Below, one piece after another: positions 34,799 to 48,100 of a stretch of DNA of 64,000 bases. The notes below the pieces were generated by a model, which did no database searches, was not told the DNA's origin, and saw only the letters and a list, made by a program, of their open reading frames with translations. The translations under genes and the position numbers were made by a program. The stretch is from Heliopora coerulea. Its lineage: Eukaryota > Cnidaria > Anthozoa > Scleralcyonacea > Helioporidae. The stretch is from contig JASJOG010000212.1 in NCBI GenBank assembly GCA_030142905.1, positions 434,001 to 498,000 on the forward strand. Direction: 5' to 3'. Numbering within the stretch: position 1 is the stretch's first letter; each line of letters opens with the position of its first letter.

Positions 34799-35461
34799 TT
34801 ATGTACATGATTCAATCTTGTACTCAACCCACCAGTCGTAGCGATACAGGTGTTTCATAATCTCAATTCCATTTAGCGGTACAGGCATCGTAAACCAGCC
34901 AAATTTAAGTTGTGGTAAAGGTTGCTTGATCACGTTCTTTGGAAAGGTATGATGTAGATTATAATGAACAAGAAGTACCCATGGCTCCCATCCTCGCCTC
35001 TTCATCCATTGTCCGTATTCACGATATATCATCAAATCTACTGCTCCTTTATCTCGCTCAAACTTCAAGCTTGACTTTTGACTAAGGTTATTTGTTATGC
35101 GAGTTCCCTTCTCGTAGAATTTCCTTAGGAATTCTTCTGTGGAAAGTGATGGATATTTCCCGTCTTCAATCATACCAAGGTCCACATCGTCGTCCCAAGG
35201 CAAGGGTCCATTTAATCTTATGGCACCCCATAATGAACCGTAAAGAAGAAAATGGGTTATGTTTAGTTCGTTTAAGATTGTGTGGACATCATACGTCAAT
35301 TCAAGCATGTCTGTGAGCACATCCTGTGGGGTGCAGTCTTTGGTAACTTTAGCATCACTACGAAACTTTCTAAACCACATAGGATGTTGAAATTGGATGG
35401 CAATATAGATAAACAAGAGCAGAGTAACAACCAGGGTGCAAGTCTTCGCCAGTGATGGCAT
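34799..35461 (-). CDS. LicD/fukutin-type type II membrane protein (copy 2)
   Basis: A single-exon 220-residue protein starting MPSLAK (a longer open frame begins only with GTG). One membrane span near residues 7-23 (TCTLVVTLLLFIYIAI) is followed by QFQHPMWFRKF, nearly the same as LQHPMYFRKF in copy 1. The LicD signature is complete: FLLYGSLWGAIRLNGPLPWD, with the acidic triad Asp90-92 in WDDDVDLG, and a second acidic site AVDLMIY. The end (EIMKHLYRYDWWVEY) also mirrors copy 1 (EIMKYLYRYNWWKDY). Probably a Golgi/ER-lumen glycan-phosphate transferase or a relative; the substrate is unknown. The two copies face each other across FAF2 and are clear paralogues. Confidence 0.8.
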   Translation of the reverse strand: MPSLAKTCTLVVTLLLFIYIAIQFQHPMWFRKFRSDAKVTKDCTPQDVLTDMLELTYDVHTILNELNITHFLLYGSLWGAIRLNGPLPWDDDVDLGMIEDGKYPSLSTEEFLRKFYEKGTRITNNLSQKSSLKFERDKGAVDLMIYREYGQWMKRRGWEPWVLLVHYNLHHTFPKNVIKQPLPQLKFGWFTMPVPLNGIEIMKHLYRYDWWVEYKIESCT

Positions 35462-37328
35462 ATTTACATTTGACAACACGTTTCTTCTAAGCGCGGAAAG
35501 ATCCCTTTAAATCAATGCGCCGAGCACTAACTTTTTATGCTAAAAATAGGATTGGTTGACCAATCGTATTTCTTGGTGGGGCTGCTCAAGTGAGTCTTTG
35601 TTTACGTTTTGCTGCCTAGTACCTTGTCCACCCAGGTACGAGGGATAACTGCGTGGAGGAATCGTTAAAAGTATTACGGAGCATTGAAAGACCATCATTG
35701 CACAAAGATAAATCAATATTAATTTACAACCACTTGCACTTTGATAAACGTGAAATTAAACGGACCAACATTGGGGAGTTCTATGTTTAAGGTGGTCTTA
35801 AACTCAAAATGTCAGTTTATTTCGAAAGATTTTTTTGTGGCTAAATGTTGTGTAAATTTTGTTTAGAATGCAGTAGTGATGACCTTGATATGACTTACTA
35901 ATGATAATGTAAGTTTTTATTGAAAAGACTAAAAAGAGCGTTGATTTGGACAGAGAATGGTTGTAAGATCTGTGGTGTAATTATTATCAATTATTACATT
36001 TAGACCACCAGTATTAAGTATTAACTCGTTATTAACTATATTTATCTTGATAAAGCATAACATGATAGAGGCGAGAAGGTATACCTGAAAAGAAGGATTA
36101 GGATTAGGGCTTTTTTACTTTGTACTCAACTGTTATATTTTAATAGTTCATCTTTCGTTAATATTACGTTATTGACAAGTACTCACTGTAAATGTAAATC
36201 AAAGTTCTAAGTTTTTATAACTTTACAATACAACAAGAAATATTGAAATTGAAAAAAAAATCAAAAAAACGGAACTGCAGCCATGATATTTGTTAAAACT
36301 TTAAGATAATGAATCGAATTTTTTGCCTTTCCACCTCAAAGGCTTTCTCTTATCGAGGATTGGACATAATCGTTATGGTGGAGGATTTATCTGCTAATTA
36401 GTTATTAGTGTTGAGAAATAAATCCTTTTAGGTGTTGCGATAGCATTAGATTTAATTATAAAATAAACACTGTCGGCATTATAGTTAATTGGGTAATCAG
36501 GCGTGGTTGATGGAAGGAAATTGAATTTGTAACATAATTAGGACGCGGTTAATTAAGTATAAAGGAACACGCGACAGAACCAGATATCATTGCTCTAGAT
36601 ACGTTTGTAACGATCGCATGTGGAAAATAAAGATTGAAAATCGATAGATACAGTCCCCAGTATGTTGAACCAGAATCTGCAAGGTTTTCTAGACCGTTTG
36701 TGGGGAACCTTCGCGAAAATTAGTGTGATATTTTCAAGTTGTTGTACATCTCTGTGTTTTTCATCTGAGAAAACTGTTCGCTCAAATTTTATCTTTTCTC
36801 GAGCTGTAGCATGTTCTCGAGTGCAATTTGGAAAAAATTGCGCACAACTTTGTTTTTCAAAGACTGCAAAAATAGCACACGTCCTTCCGACACGTGGTCC
36901 TTGAGCTCTTGGAAGAAGTAATGCTACAGGACAGCACCATAAATAAATGTTGTGGTTAATAATTGGGTTATTTGAACAATTGGGAACTCGGGATGAATAC
37001 CGATGAACTGACCTGACTTATAGACAGACGAGCTCAAGGTGGAAAATGTCACCTGTACATTAAAAAGCAGGAAAAAAATCAAAACCTGAATTCTTTATTG
37101 GTAGACTTATATTGGAAATTATTCGAAATATATTGGTATCGGTATCGATCAATACACTTACGGTAGTGAAATGAACGGTTGTAATATTGTTGGTAATCAA
37201 TATCAGTGTCTCTAACTGCCTATATGCCACAGTTTAAGTACTTGGTGTGGAAAGCTAAATCCTCGTAGCGTACGAGTTTTGCGCATGCGTTGTTTGGCCT
37301 ACCTTCCGGCGGAGAAGGAAGGAGAAAG
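35462..37328. other. Divergent spacer between LicD copy 2 and Pur-alpha
   Basis: AT-rich and without a supported gene. The open frame 36662-36904 has no motif. Promoters of both flanking genes should lie here. The Pur-alpha start is preceded by a GC-richer patch (37260-37330). Confidence 0.5.
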
Positions 37329-40300
37329 ATGGCTGATGATGGGGAAAGGATATTAACCGACGATGGAGGCTCGCAGGACGAGAAGGGAGATACCAGTGTA
37401 GACGGTAATATTTTGCATTAGAGTTTTAGTAGACCGTATTTCCCTTGACAAATGTTCTTCATCTCTGTTCTTTAACATTACTGTGCAATCGTTATTTTAC
37501 AAGGAGCACCGAGGTACTCCAGTTTTAGTGAAGTAAAAGAACTGTCCTCGAAATCCTTGAAAATTCAAAACAAAGTATATTATATGGATATAAAGGAGAA
37601 CAGGCGAGGAAAATTTGTCAAGATCACCGAGGTAATCTTACTAAAAGCCGTACTTTAGTTCTTCAAGTCTTGTTTAGTGTTTTTTGTTTAAATAAATTTA
37701 ATTTTATATTTTGGTTCGGTATATGTACTGTCGATTGTACTCTCTTGGGCTCACTATTACGGTATGAACATCAACATTAGCAGTAGTTACTATCTGTGTT
37801 TTATTTGGCAACTAATCGTTGTTGATACTTTGGTTTATGATTGTCGTTTGTTTATGGGATTTGTGTAAATTTTAACAATGGGGCAATCATTGCATTTTTT
37901 CGATCAACATCTTGTCAGTACAGGTGACCTTCGATTTATATCTCCACAAGTACCTAAAACAATAGACCGGCTTTTGGATTTCTGAGGAAAATAGTGGAAT
38001 TTATCTCTACTTTTATTTGGCAATGAATGTGGGGATGCTTTTGTTGCGGCGACTAATTACCGACTCGACGTCCGTACGTGCTTTCGAGAAATCTCTACTT
38101 TTCCGTCAGTGTTTTACCAAACTGTTTTTTTAGCCATCCAAAAATACGTATGCGAATCCCAAGTTTACTTTTGTTCAATGCTTTAGTGCGAGTTTTGATT
38201 TAACTTTGCTCATTTTAAGTCAAAACCATTCATTTAGAAGAGGCTGAGTTGCACAATTCAAAGCCTCATTAATGATTAACATGGTGTCATTGATGAACGT
38301 ATTGTTTGGAAAATTGCTTTGTTTTGATATCTTATGTCAGTAAAAAAGCAGGTTTAATGATTATCATTTCAAAAAATTTTGCATAAGAACTAGTATCCCA
38401 TTTTATTCTTCCTACCAATCTGACATAAAGAAATTTTTGGAGCAATAATGACAAATCATTGTTTAAATTATACACTTACTCAGGATTGTCAATAAGTTGT
38501 AGAATATGCAGCGGGGTCCTTTAAGTTGGCAGCTAAGAAATTTTGCACAGAAGGCATGACCACATATGGTGGTCTGCGGACATGCTGCACAGGAGTATGT
38601 TTGAAATTGACTGCTTCAGAAATGCTATTTTAAACAAAATCAAAATGCTCAGATTCATAAAATTTCAAAGCCCTTTCAAACTTCAACCTGAGGTAAGCTC
38701 AGTCAACTTCTATGGCCCCATGATTAGGAAGAAGGGAAGAATATACCATGAAGAAAACCTCTGACACAGATATCTACACTATCATGTCTAAACAAAATGT
38801 CCAAAATAGGTGCATGCTGGGATTTGTTTGGGATTGCTGGCACATACTTTCAAAATATGGTGACTAGATATCAAAGCAGATATGGATATGTATCTGGTAG
38901 ATTAAATAGAATATTATGGCATTTACACTCAAATGTTAACTGTTAAGTTGATAATATTGGAGGAGGAAAATCTCAAGTGTCTAGACATTTCATTGTCTAG
39001 ATATATCTAGACATTTGAGATTTTCGTCCTTTAGATGTATCTGGTAGAGATTGAGAGAGAGAGGGACAGCATTACTAGCGAAACGAAATCTGTCAATTTT
39101 CAAGACGATACTTAGATTTCTGTACTTAAGCATATTGAGGAATCATTTTGTTTTACTTTCTACAGAATGTAAAGAGGTCTTGACAGAAATTTTAATTTGC
39201 TCATTTCATGAAAAGTAGGCAGCTGAGAAAGCAAAGTACCTGATTTTTAGCTGGCCATTAGCATTTAGTGAGAACACTTGTTGCTCAATTGCATTGAAAA
39301 AAAAAAAAAGAAAAGTTTTGTTGCCCGAAGGGCTGGAATGTCACCTGAGGGTATTTGTCTTCAAGGTCAAAATTGTTAAGGTGCAGTATGCAATTTGCAT
39401 TTCATTTTAGTCAAAATAATTTCAAAATGACATGCAAAAAGATTTTAACTGATGAAACAGTTACATATAACATTTTATTTTGGAATAACCCTGGTTCAAG
39501 GATGATATAAATCTGAGCCATTATTAATCCTTTGATTAACTAAAAAATTTTTGCTGGTGATGTTTACCTTAACATTTCATAATTTAGCATGTTAGTAACT
39601 TGTGATATTAAGTATGCAATGTGGTCTTGTTGTTTTATATCTTGTATTTTATACATCACTTTTCTTCAGGTATTACATAATATATTGTTGCATTTCTTTC
39701 AATGATTCTGATGGTACAGCTTTGCTTTGTTTTTAAAGATATTTCCAAATCGCAACAAAAACCGTATTAAGATACCAATGTCATTTGTTGGTGAGATCAG
39801 AGAGAAGTTAACAATGTTTGCTGAATTTTATGCTTCTCTTGGTAAGGCCTGTTATTACTCAGTATATTACTTGTTTCATATGACTTCTTTAACCCATAAA
39901 TATAGATATACTTGGGAGATAACCCTCTGAAGTTATCCTAGTTCTGCCAGATAGATGGCAGCTACGTTCCACCATTTTTTTCTTCTTTTATCATATAAAA
40001 GAAAATGACTCACTTCGGACAGGAATAATTGCAAAAATCGGGATACTGTACAGTTGTGTTGGTCATGATGATAGCACAAAGGGAATACCAGTCACTATTT
40101 CTTTGGGAATAAGGATAAGAGTTAAGATTAATTCAGGTGTTCATGTTAATGTTAATGGTATCTGTATTAATTTCATGTATTCCATTGTGAACTTAACAAT
40201 AACTTCAAAATTTGTATTGTTTTAATACTTCAGATCCAGTTGGGGAATCAGGTACAAAAAATGGAGAAGGTATATTTTTCATCCCAGAATTACTTTTTGT

Positions 40301-42703
40301 TTCAATAGTAATCCTTTGTTCCCTTATTTGTTGTTGGTTGTCCTCAGTTTAATAAACATAAACTTTGTTTATTGTTTCAGATCAGCCTGGGAGAGCCATA
40401 AAAAGGTAATTTTTAACTTCTAAACATCTCATATGGGCATGTATAAAATGAAGTTACCATATAACAAAATAGACAGGATGTTCTTGTGAACAATTCCAAA
40501 AATGTTTGATGTGTGTTTATAGAGAACAAATAATCAAGGGGACAGTGATAAACAATTCATCCTGCCTTTAATTACTGGTTGTAAGAAGTAATTTCTATAT
40601 TTTATAGGAAACCATTTTTGTGACATTAATTTGGGGAATTAAAAATTAACCTATTAAAGGATGAGAGTGCACATTAGCATTCTGCACACAACTGTACTTG
40701 TCATAGGGGTGTTCCCTTGGTGTTAAAGGGTTAATGAAGGTAAATAACTGCACAGACACTGACTGTGGTGGCATCAGTTGATAGGTTATAAAATAAATAT
40801 TTCTCCACCAGTGATCACTCTTTTTACCCCATTATGGTAAAAGTGCACTTAGGAATTTTATTCTGGTTAACATTAAATAATTTTATCTAGCTAAGTAAGA
40901 TACCTTTCCCTTAATCTGTTATTAGCCAACTTGGTTAACTTGTTGAATGGCAAGGGTGCACCTTAGAATTCTATTCTGGCTAACACCAAGAGATTTTGTT
41001 CACTAACAATTGCCATTTTGCTTTAATCTCTTTGTTTTATAGTGATAGCTTGTTCAGAAGTAATCGCCGTTTCTATTTTGATCTAAAGCAAAACAGACGT
41101 GGATACTTTCTGAAGGTAAGTCATTAAAAATTAAGAAGTGTTAGTGACTGCTTTGCTGAAGGATAAGGATTTAATGTTTAATCATCAATGATAGTGTCTT
41201 ATAAAGTCTGAGTGTTATCCTAGTAAATTTTTTTATGAGGTGAATGTGTAAAACAAAGGAGAAATGTTTATGTCAAAATATCTTTTGTGGCTGTATTGAC
41301 ATCCAAGTACATTTTTTTAAGGTCAGTCAGCCTACTTTTGCAATCAATCAGAATATACCCCAAAAGTTGGCAATTCCAGCTCAAGGAATAGCAGACATCA
41401 GAAATTCTCTCTCTGAAATACTGGATGAATATGGGGCAGATGAAGGTAATTCTTGTTGGAGGAATTGGTTCGTGTCTTGGGACATAAATATTCTAAGCCA
41501 TTAAAGGGGCTAACATCCCATCCAGCAGAATAAAATTAATCATTTGGTGCTTGCCAGAATAAAATTCTGAAGTCTATCCTTACCTCTCAGTGGGTTAATT
41601 TTTAAAAAATTTTCCTTGGGAAGAAAAAAGTTCTTGCCTAAATATAAAAGGGGAGTATTGTGCACAGTATATTTTGAATGTCATTACTTTGGTGTTTTCA
41701 AGGAATGGTCAGTATGCAAGTCCAAGACTTGGGGAAAATCATAATAAAGTGACAAATATATGGTGGATTTGTGGTGCATAATGCCCATTGTCTTATAATT
41801 GATTTAGTTGTTTATGTGATAGAACAGTAAAATGAAGTGCAGTATAGGTTAAAATTTATGTTCATGATAAGTTTCAAACATTTTTGATGATTTACTTTTT
41901 TTAAGATGAAGATGATGCAAATTTGCCAGAGGCTAAAGAAGTGCGAATTGAGCAAAAAAGGTTTTACTTTGATGTTGGAAGTAATACCCGTGGTGTGTTC
42001 CTGAGACTGTCTGAGGTAGGCATAAATTTACACTTTCATACCAGGCTCATTATTTCACATGTGTTTTTAAGAATCTATCTCTATATTCTATCCTGAACAA
42101 TTAGTTGGAAATCAAATGCAACATATTCCTTTTTACTTCAAAGGTAACTAATAATTACCGAGCTTGTATTACAGTCCCAAGGAGGGGTTGGGAAAGGATT
42201 AGAGACTCATTAAGTAAGTATTCATTAAAATATTATAGGTATAGTTTAAAATGTGCTGGAAAAACACATTTTTGACCAAATTAGTCATAAAGATTAACAT
42301 ATGAAGATGACCATATTCATTGAAAATATCTGTTTACTAAATTCAGGTTAACTCTTGCACATATTATTTTCCAACAAACCATATAAAATGTTACAGTTTT
42401 ACTTTAGTTCCCTAAATCTGACTGTACATGTCTGCAGTGGAACTGAGACACACTTACTTTGAGTAATATTCCTTGCAGTTCTCTATTTACTTGAATTTTG
42501 TGAGCAGGGATTAAAATTTTTGTATTAGTGGAAAGATTTGCTGCTTAGAAACTGCTTATGGACCTCCTGAGCTGTGTTCTTAAAAAATTCAGTTGATTAG
42601 AAATAACATGGTACAATCTTTGCTTTTATTGTTTTCTGCAGATGATCTGTGTGATAAGGTGCCAGATGATGATGAAGAAGGAACAGGGGGTGATTATGAA
42701 TAA
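37329..42703 (+). CDS. PURA: Pur-alpha single-stranded nucleic-acid binding protein, complete
   Basis: Ten exons, 37329-37404, 37504-37631, 39739-39841, 40234-40269, 40381-40405, 41043-41115, 41322-41445, 41906-42015, 42144-42213 and 42642-42703, give 268 residues, all in frame. Three PUR repeats are visible, each with the beta-strand signature ending R-G-x-F: repeat I YYMDIKENRRGKFVKITE then NRIKIPMSFVGEI; repeat II RRFYFDLKQNRRGYFLKVSQ then IPAQGIADIRNSL; repeat III KRFYFDVGSNTRGVFLRLSE then YRACITVPRRGWERIRDSL. The family binds purine-rich single-stranded DNA and RNA, in transcription and mRNA transport; repeats I and II pair intramolecularly and repeat III dimerises. The long Gly tract and Gln-rich tail of vertebrate Pur-alpha are absent; the ends are short and acidic. 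Two exons are tiny (36 and 25 bases). AATAAA at 43148-43153. PURA versus PURB/PURG cannot be told apart outside vertebrates. Confidence 0.93.
38888..39048. mobile_element. Foldback insertion with 14-bp target duplication (copy 3)
   Basis: In the second Pur-alpha intron. The 14-mer atgtatctggtaga occurs at 38888-38901 and 39035-39048. The 133-bp insert ends with a hairpin (arms about 38959-38985 and 39006-39031, core gtctagatatatctagac). As in the element at 24285-24492, the hairpin sits at the right end and a non-palindromic lead of about 57 bases sits at the left. Confidence 0.65.
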
Positions 42704-45182
42704 TTGAGTTTGAAAAACTGGATTGTTAAGGACAGGTTGTTTTGGCATTTCCCTTGTGATACCTAAATGACATGAGTTAATGGTTGGTGGGCAATGCTGG
42801 TATGTTTCTGGGTGTGTTGATATAAACCTGCTCAGTGACCATGGCTTGTCATGTGCTCATGTTTACAAATTCCTATGTGAGGACCACATCATTGAATGGA
42901 TTATAAGAACAATAAGAGTAAAATCTGATTAAATATGAATTGCAAGGGACTTCATCTTGCTGTTTATGCAGTCAGCTATAGTGCATGTGCCTTTCAACTT
43001 ATTTCTTTCTATGCTCAAGGTAAACTGAAATGTTTTTATTGATACAAGTTATTCAAGATAATTCTATTACACCATAAAGTTATTTTTCAATGTAGCACAT
43101 ACTTATGTCTCTTCTATTCTGTAGTCCAATGCAAGAACTCATGGACAAATAAAAATGTTATCTCATGCTTTATTATTTAATATAACTCTATTTTTAGATA
43201 AAATTTTACTCATCAGGCATTAAAACGCATGAAAGTAGCATGTGAGACACAAGGAGGAATAATTGATCTGGGACTAAACAAGGGGAAGGTCATTTGAAAG
43301 ATGTGGAATGACACTATTTCAGTCAGAAATCAAGGGAAAATTTTACTTTATGTAATTATTACCAGTAATTTGATTTCAAAACAAGACTTAGTTATATTTA
43401 TTTTTTTCTGATTACCAGTAATAATCAATTTGAGAAAGATAATTTAACTATTTTGTCATGAATTTCCTGAAGTATGGAAATGAGATTCTTCTTTGTCTGA
43501 CATTCTTTTATTATAGATTTCACAGTTACATGTGAATTCTCCAAACTTGATGTGTGTATACAGTAGCTTCTTCAACTGTTTACCTCAGTGGTACAGTAAG
43601 AACACCTGTCAGGAGTCCATTATTACTAAAAAGATCTAGATTACCCATAGAAAATCTAGGTTCCTTGGTGAAGTCAAACTGAATGACATTCCTCTCACTT
43701 GTGAACAAAGTTAATATAATCAGACAACTGCATGAAGCTGAAATCAAACCACACTCACCAAGGTGGAACAAGCGTGCTATCACTTTGCCACCATCACTGC
43801 CTTTTAAAGTTGATAAAATTAACTCACTGATCACATGACCATCTGCCATATTGTATTGTAGCTACCACTTCAAAACTTTATTCAGCTGTTATACAGCCAT
43901 CTAAGGTGAAAGTGTTCAAAACTGCTTTATTTAATCTATTACAACTACCTGGGCAAAGAAGGAGAATCAAAGTAAGGGCCCCCAACAAAATGTCCCTCCA
44001 GGGACTTAAACAAATCCTGCCTGCAGTGGCCTTTTGTTTTCTTTTAGCTAATGCCAAAAAATTCTGTTCAGGTGATGGAAGGGGTGCAGTTGAGGGTGGC
44101 CTGAGTAGGAATGGCTTATTTGGGCTTCATGTTCCTATCATGTGTCATTCTGAAGACATTTTGTTCAAAAGCAAAACCTGTAAGGGCTAATGTTTGTACA
44201 TATAAAAGAATTTGAAATGGACAACCAATTTTACATTACGACAGTTTCAGACTAGTTTAGAGACTTCCAGGTTTCAAAATGTTCAATGGAGAGTGGTACT
44301 GGTACTGGTACTGTTTGCTTATTTTACAAAACACTACTAATTTAAGCCTGCATTTGTACATCTTGACAAAATGAATTTTGAAAAAAATGCTTGGGCAAAA
44401 TTCTTTTGGCTTTTTATTTGATTTTTGTTTGGCTTCAAATATGCTTTATTTCATGGACAGTATACCATTTTTCAAAAACACTTCAAAATATTCCTAGACA
44501 ATGAATTCACCAAATAGCTAATTAGTTCAAAATTTGTGCAATAATTAATGAATTTAAAACAAAGGTAACCCAGCTTTGTTGTCATGTGTTTAAAAGAGGA
44601 ACATTTTGCATGAATTTGGTTGAATTATGTTGATGTTTTGTTCAGTTTCAGTTTGAAAAATTCACTTGAGAGGATAATTCAAATGTTCATTATAAAAGCA
44701 AGTTGATGGCATTTTTTCTAATGAAGGGTTATATTCAGCATGTCAATAGCACAGAAAAGCCAGATTGATTCAAGTATGTTGGCTGTTACTGAAATGTTTT
44801 ACTGTTTTTATTTGTTTGAAAATTAGAACAAAATAAAACGTCGTTTCAGATAAAATTTTTACTTTCTGGCTTCTTGTTGATAGCAGTTACTCTGTTGATG
44901 TGACAGCACAAAACGAAGGACCGACTATCACATAACACTACTACACCTCGGCGTTCTCTGATTGGAATACGATGTCAACAGCCCTTTTCCTTTCATGGGA
45001 CTGTGGGGGGGGACAGGGAAAAATCTTTTCTGAACTCGAGCAATTGGATTGTAATTCCGAATTCTATTTCAAGCTTGGTTTACCCAAAAGTTCATTTAGT
45101 GAGTCTCAATGATTAGCAGAGTTGAAAACGCCAGTGGCAGTGAGTTTAAGCAAAAGGAAACCTAAAATAATGATTTCAAGAA
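42704..45182. other. 3'UTR of Pur-alpha and spacer before the SEC14-actin gene
   Basis: AATAAA signals at 43148-43153 and about 44830. A minus-strand open frame 43580-43849 starts with ATG and ends at a donor-like ag/gtaaac but has no known motif. The plus frame 43906-44190 is also featureless. No firm gene. Confidence 0.5.
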
Positions 45183-48100
45183 ATGTGGGAAAACCGTTTC
45201 ACCTTGATGGCTGCATTGAACTTGGGGACGGGGGGTAAGGACTCGGCTGACTCACTTGATGTTTTGGCGCCCTTGACGACAGATTTTGAGTTCCCAAACT
45301 ACGAACTAAGATGTTCGAAAAACGAACAGAAGAAACGAAATGCTTCATTAAAGAGTTGCGAACGAAGTAAGGTATAAAAAACTTTTTAGATATTTTATGT
45401 AAAGCAGTCGTATTTTTCATTTAATTCAGACATTTATTGTTCATTTTATGGTCGGCGGTTTTGTTACGAAACAACTAAATGAGACTTCGCCTTTGTACTT
45501 TTAAGAAACAAAGACATACGCTCTATTAACACGAATGTTATACCTTGTGTTTTAAGTTCAAATTTCGCTATTTGTTATCCTGGTTGGTTTATCATTGGAT
45601 GATTCATTGTTTTGGTAGAGAGTGGGATGGCGTCCCGTTTCCAACGCCAGCTGGACGAATTGTGACGCACCGGTAAAATATGGTGAGGAATATTTGCACT
45701 ACTTGATAATATTAAAAGACTAGCCAGGTATTGTTCGTAATGCATGTATACCACACTGACTTAAGCAATTATATTTCAAAATTCTATAGTGAAATGAAAA
45801 AAAAAAAAAGCAGTGGTGTATAATTGGAATTGATATGTAATCAATCAAACGTTCAGTACTGTGATGGTAAAATGTCTTTTTGCTGAACTATCATTCACAG
45901 CGATTGGCATTAAATCATAGTATGAACTGATTGGTGACATAGCATTACATGTGAAAGTTAGTCTTATTTTATTGCTCAAATTTAAGTGAGCAGACCATCA
46001 ACATGTTTTCATTTCTTTTCCTGGAACAACTATTTTTATAAATTTCAAAAACACAAGAATACGTTTTAAAGACATGTTTAGGCAAGACTTATGCCATCTT
46101 CAGTTTACAGAGTGATGTTTCAATCTCATGCCATGATAGATAGTTTTAATTATATATTAATTTTTGTTTCATTCATTTTAGAGTGTTAGCTGCAAATACC
46201 AAAATGTTCCAGATGACATTCTAATAAAGACTGGCATAGTTCTCCTTACTGGTAGGTTTCATTATGAGATAATTATGTTATGGTGAGGTGAAGATTTTTG
46301 CTCCAGTTTTCTTCTGCTGAAGGGGATTTTATTGGAACATGCTGTCATTAGCTTGTTATGTGGTATCTTTTCCATTATGATCTGTATTTGGCTTCTCTGA
46401 GTAGTAAACCCAGTATAATTGAAATTTTTTGACTACCTTTTTTATCCACAAGTATGGTGATGCAAATATCTGACCATCATCAGTTAAAAAAAAGTCAGAT
46501 ATATTGTGTTTGATGTTTTTGAAGTAAGAAGTGAGTGAAATTGAAAATGATAAGTGTTACCAATCTCTTTTAGGTGGCAAAGATGAACTTGGATGTCATT
46601 TAATAATATTTCAGTCTCATCAACAATCCACTTTTATTCAGCTGGGCTATACTACACTGGTCCAATCTGTTTACAACATTATTACATATTATGATTAGTA
46701 AGATATTAATCAATCCTTTTTGTGGATTTCAATTTATTTATAGCAAAATAATGAACTCACAATAATTTAACTTATTGGACTTTAGTACTTTTTTAATACT
46801 GGCTTGACTTCAGGTGTACATTATTTTAAGATTTTTTTTTTAATCTTTTCTTTCTCTTGCATTAGTCCAGTGATATCAGTTTTGGTTAATTTAAATCATG
46901 CTTCTCCAGTTTTTTTGGAACACATTATTGAAGTTATTCATCAAGTTCAGGTATGTTGTTAATGGGTCCTGGTACACATTATTCAAGTTTTGTTAAGAAC
47001 AGGGGGTGCAACCAGAAAGGGGGAATAATGGAACAGAGGTGACCCTAGGAATTCCTTGACACAGGGGCTAAGGCTTCTGACAGGGGGGTTAAAGCAAAGG
47101 GGGCTGGGACCACGGCCCCCTAATAATTTCCTGGTTTTTAATTCATTAAGGACCAGAGGTCATCCCTTTGACCAGTAAAACTGTCTGGTTTTTGGCAGAG
47201 TATAATATTAAAGTTGTGCCCTTGGCCCCTTAATGGGTAAAGGTCAAAAATGTCATGTTACTTTTTGCAAGAAATAGTTACAGCTGATTAGAAACAGCAT
47301 TTATTTTTAGGTTTATGACATGAAGAAAGAAATCCATTTTCCCTCTGGGCTAAGTCAATAGCAAATCATTAGAGCATGAATTTGTGGCTTGCACACAGCA
47401 ATTTGTGAAGCATTAGTAGTCTTTTGTGAAGCAAAATTAAAGTGAAAATAGAAAAATGCAAAGCATAAAAATTAAAAAGCTTTTTATGGACAAAACTCAT
47501 TTTTCAGATAAAGCTTTTGAAATGTGAAATAAAAAGACTTTACATTGTGGAATCAAATCAAAAATCTCTCTCCAAAGCAGTGAGAAGTAAGCAAGTGAAA
47601 CAGAAGCTTCATGTTCAGGTATTATATTAATAAACTGCTATTTTTTTAGAATTTTCCAGGTCTGAGGTTTGCTTACTATTAGATGTCTGAATCTTACTTT
47701 TTAGGTTCTGAGGGTGAAGAATTTCAATGAACTTCATCAGTACATCAAGGTGAAAAATCTAACCCCGGATTTTGGAGGAGTGTTAGTGCATGACAATAAA
47801 GCATGGATCAATGTTCAAAAGGTGAGGATGTAATATGTTTGATATTTACTGAGAAGACGTCTTCAATTTGTACCAGAGAGGCTTAAAATGGCCTTAAAAG
47901 AACTAAGAAACTAACGTATTAAAGAACTTAAGCAGCAGGCGTTCTTGAATCACGAACGCCTTTTTTTTTTTCAATAAAGAAATGTTTCATGATTTGACGT
48001 GCCCCATTGACTAATGGGTGCATGCGGGAGGTTGGGACAGTGCTAAAAAAGGCGTAACAGTTGCTGTACTTATTTCGCTGATTGCAAGTTCCTTTTTCCT

